From Odoribacteraceae bacterium (lineage in GTDB: Bacteria; Bacteroidota; Bacteroidia; Bacteroidales; Marinifilaceae), in the NCBI GenBank assembly GCA_031279175.1, contig JAITJA010000160.1:1-7572 (forward strand): a stretch of DNA of 7,572 nt, read 5' to 3'. Made by a program: the position numbers and the translations under genes. The first letter of the stretch is position 1; every line of letters starts with the position of its first letter. This document shows, piece after piece, positions 6,442 to 7,572 of this stretch. Under the pieces are notes generated by a model. It did not search any database and was not told the origin of the DNA. It saw nothing but the letters and a program-made list of their open reading frames with translations.

Positions 6442-7572
6442 TTATCGCGCGTTCACGCGAATGGTTTTCTCGTCTGCCAGCGTGAAGGAGACGAGGTTTG
6501 TCAGCTCGAGCATCGCCAGGACGCGCGACACGTGTTCGTGCCGGCGGATCTTCCCCCGGAAATGCAGTTCCCGCGTCCCCGGCGCGTCGTACGCGAAGGT
6601 GACGTCATACCAGCGTTCCAGCCGCCGCGTGATCTCCTCCAGCCGCTCGCCGTCGAGGTATATCTCCCCCGATCGCCACGCGACGAAGGGATAAGGGTCT
6701 ACTTCCACGCGCTCGAGCCGGCGGGCGGGACGGGAGTAAACGGCCTGGTGGCGGGGAGTTAAACGCGCGATGGCCCCCTCGCCGGGAACGCGCACGTCGA
6801 GGCTTCCACTGACGAGCGTCACCCGCGCCGTCTCCTCGTCGGGATACGCCTCGAGGTTAAAGGCCGTGCCGGTGACCTCCACCTCGAGCTCGCCACTCCT
6901 TATTATAAAGGGCGAGGATTCGCGCGACGCCACTTCCATGTAGGCCTCGCCCGTCATCTCGATGACGCGCGCGCCGGGCGGGAAAGCCACCGGGTAGGTG
7001 AGGCGGGAACCGGAGTTCAACCAGACGATCGTCCCGTCCGAGAGGGTGAGTTTACACTCCGTGCCGCGGGGCGCGATGACGACGTGCCGCAGCGCCTCTT
7101 GTCCCTCCCCGCCGGCGCGGTAGGCGAGGCCGGTGATGCTGTCGTGGCTGGCTACCACCGTCCCGTCCTCCTCCTTGACGGCGGACACCCCCTCGAGCGA
7201 GATGATCTCCCCGCCGGAGAGTTGCAGCAACGCGCCGTGACGCGGCGGGGTGGGGACGAGGGAGAGATCATTACCCCCCGGCGAACGCGGATGCTCGCGC
7301 TGGAGGAGTAGCAGTGCCGCGACGAGCAGGCAAGCAACCACCGCGACTACTCGCGTTGCCCGTCGCCGCCGTCTTTCTCGCCACTTGCCATTGATCTTCT
7401 GCCGGGTCTCTTCCCATCCCTTTTCCTTGTCGGTGGCCGCGAAGAAGCGAATCCCCTCCAGCAGGTCGGGGAAGCGGGAGAGTCGTCTTGCCGTCTCCCG
7501 GTTGCGTTCATCTGCTGCCAGCCAGGCAGAGAGCGCCTCCTCCTCGGCGGTAGTCAGCGCCCGCCGCCGGCG
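6442..7572 (-). CDS. FecR-family anti-sigma factor, N-terminus cut by the window edge
   Basis: The reading frame is open from the right edge to a TAA at 6442, giving 376 visible residues; roughly the first 20-40 are missing. A GTG at 7341 is not the true start: the frame upstream of it encodes LTTAEEEALSAWLAADERN (visible residues 6-24), the typical cytoplasmic anti-sigma N-domain, followed by an arginine-rich stop-transfer stretch and one membrane helix at about 72-90 (VVAVVACLLVAALLLL). The periplasmic FecR domain spans about 170-265, with LTLSDGTIVWLNSGSRLTYP and GEAYMEV. A C-terminal DUF4974-type domain spans about 294-374, with YLDGERLEEITRRLERWYDV and LHFRGKI. FecR proteins hold an ECF sigma factor at the inner membrane and release it when an STN-bearing transporter signals. 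The next gene downstream encodes exactly such a transporter. The sigma factor gene is predicted beyond the right edge. Confidence 0.96.
   Translation of the reverse strand, partial: RRRRALTTAEEEALSAWLAADERNRETARRLSRFPDLLEGIRFFAATDKEKGWEETRQKINGKWRERRRRRATRVVAVVACLLVAALLLLQREHPRSPGGNDLSLVPTPPRHGALLQLSGGEIISLEGVSAVKEEDGTVVASHDSITGLAYRAGGEGQEALRHVVIAPRGTECKLTLSDGTIVWLNSGSRLTYPVAFPPGARVIEMTGEAYMEVASRESSPFIIRSGELEVEVTGTAFNLEAYPDEETARVTLVSGSLDVRVPGEGAIARLTPRHQAVYSRPARRLERVEVDPYPFVAWRSGEIYLDGERLEEITRRLERWYDVTFAYDAPGTRELHFRGKIRRHEHVSRVLAMLELTNLVSFTLADEKTIRVNAR

Larger units (their letters stand above)
286..7572 (-). other. probable single operon of five genes
   Basis: The order anti-sigma factor, STN-SusC, SusD, FAS1 lipoprotein, small lipoprotein runs on one strand with gaps of 27, 12, 21 and 12 bases. 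No hairpin or Bacteroidota-type promoter (TTTG at -33 with TAnnTTTG at -7) is visible in any gap, and these gaps are too short for one. The promoter must therefore lie beyond the right edge, or inside the FecR gene for a sub-transcript. FecR genes are often transcribed separately at low level from their transporter, so partial uncoupling within the FecR coding region remains possible. Confidence 0.8.

Noticed and set aside
5509..6762. Long plus-strand open frame (417 codons) antisense to the SusC and FecR genes
   Set aside because: It lies wholly opposite two strongly recognisable genes, spans the junction between them, and encodes an Arg/Val/Asp-rich sequence without domain motifs. Long antisense frames are expected in GC-rich coding DNA.
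6442..7341. FecR gene starting at the GTG at 7341
   Set aside because: The frame is open upstream to the window edge and encodes the typical anti-sigma N-domain. Starting at 7341 would begin inside the membrane helix.

Overview
The window looks like chromosomal DNA from a GC-rich member of the Bacteroidota, probably Bacteroidales. It carries a SusC/SusD outer-membrane import pair, a FecR-type anti-sigma factor, several lipoproteins, and gene starts with no Shine-Dalgarno motif. The GC content appears to be in the high fifties by eye, which would suit Alistipes-like or Odoribacteraceae-like lineages, but nothing here fixes the genus.

All five genes lie on the minus strand and read right to left as one tight unit: a FecR-like anti-sigma factor (6442-7572, N-terminus beyond the right edge), a SusC-like TonB-dependent transporter with an N-terminal STN signalling domain (2899-6414), a SusD-like surface lipoprotein (1339-2886), a fasciclin (FAS1) domain lipoprotein (733-1317), and a small lipoprotein of unrecognised family (286-720). 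The gaps between genes are 27, 12, 21 and 12 bases, so co-transcription is very likely. An ECF sigma factor gene (FecI type) would be expected just outside the right edge.

The probable working model is cell-surface signalling combined with uptake. Substrate is captured by SusD and the two accessory lipoproteins and drawn through the SusC barrel using TonB energy. The SusC STN domain reports occupancy across the periplasm to FecR, which releases a sigma factor to raise expression of the locus. No glycoside hydrolase, peptidase or sulfatase is visible, so the substrate cannot be named.

The left end (1-285) has no convincing gene. Bases 1-175 are a strictly phased 21-bp tandem array built on the 13-bp palindrome TGTCACGGTGACA, and it continues past the left edge. 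Between the array and the last gene is an imperfect hairpin (201-245). The array is the most unusual element of the window: it may be a multi-site protein-binding array, a REP-like element at the end of the operon, or a repetitive coding sequence whose remainder lies outside the window.
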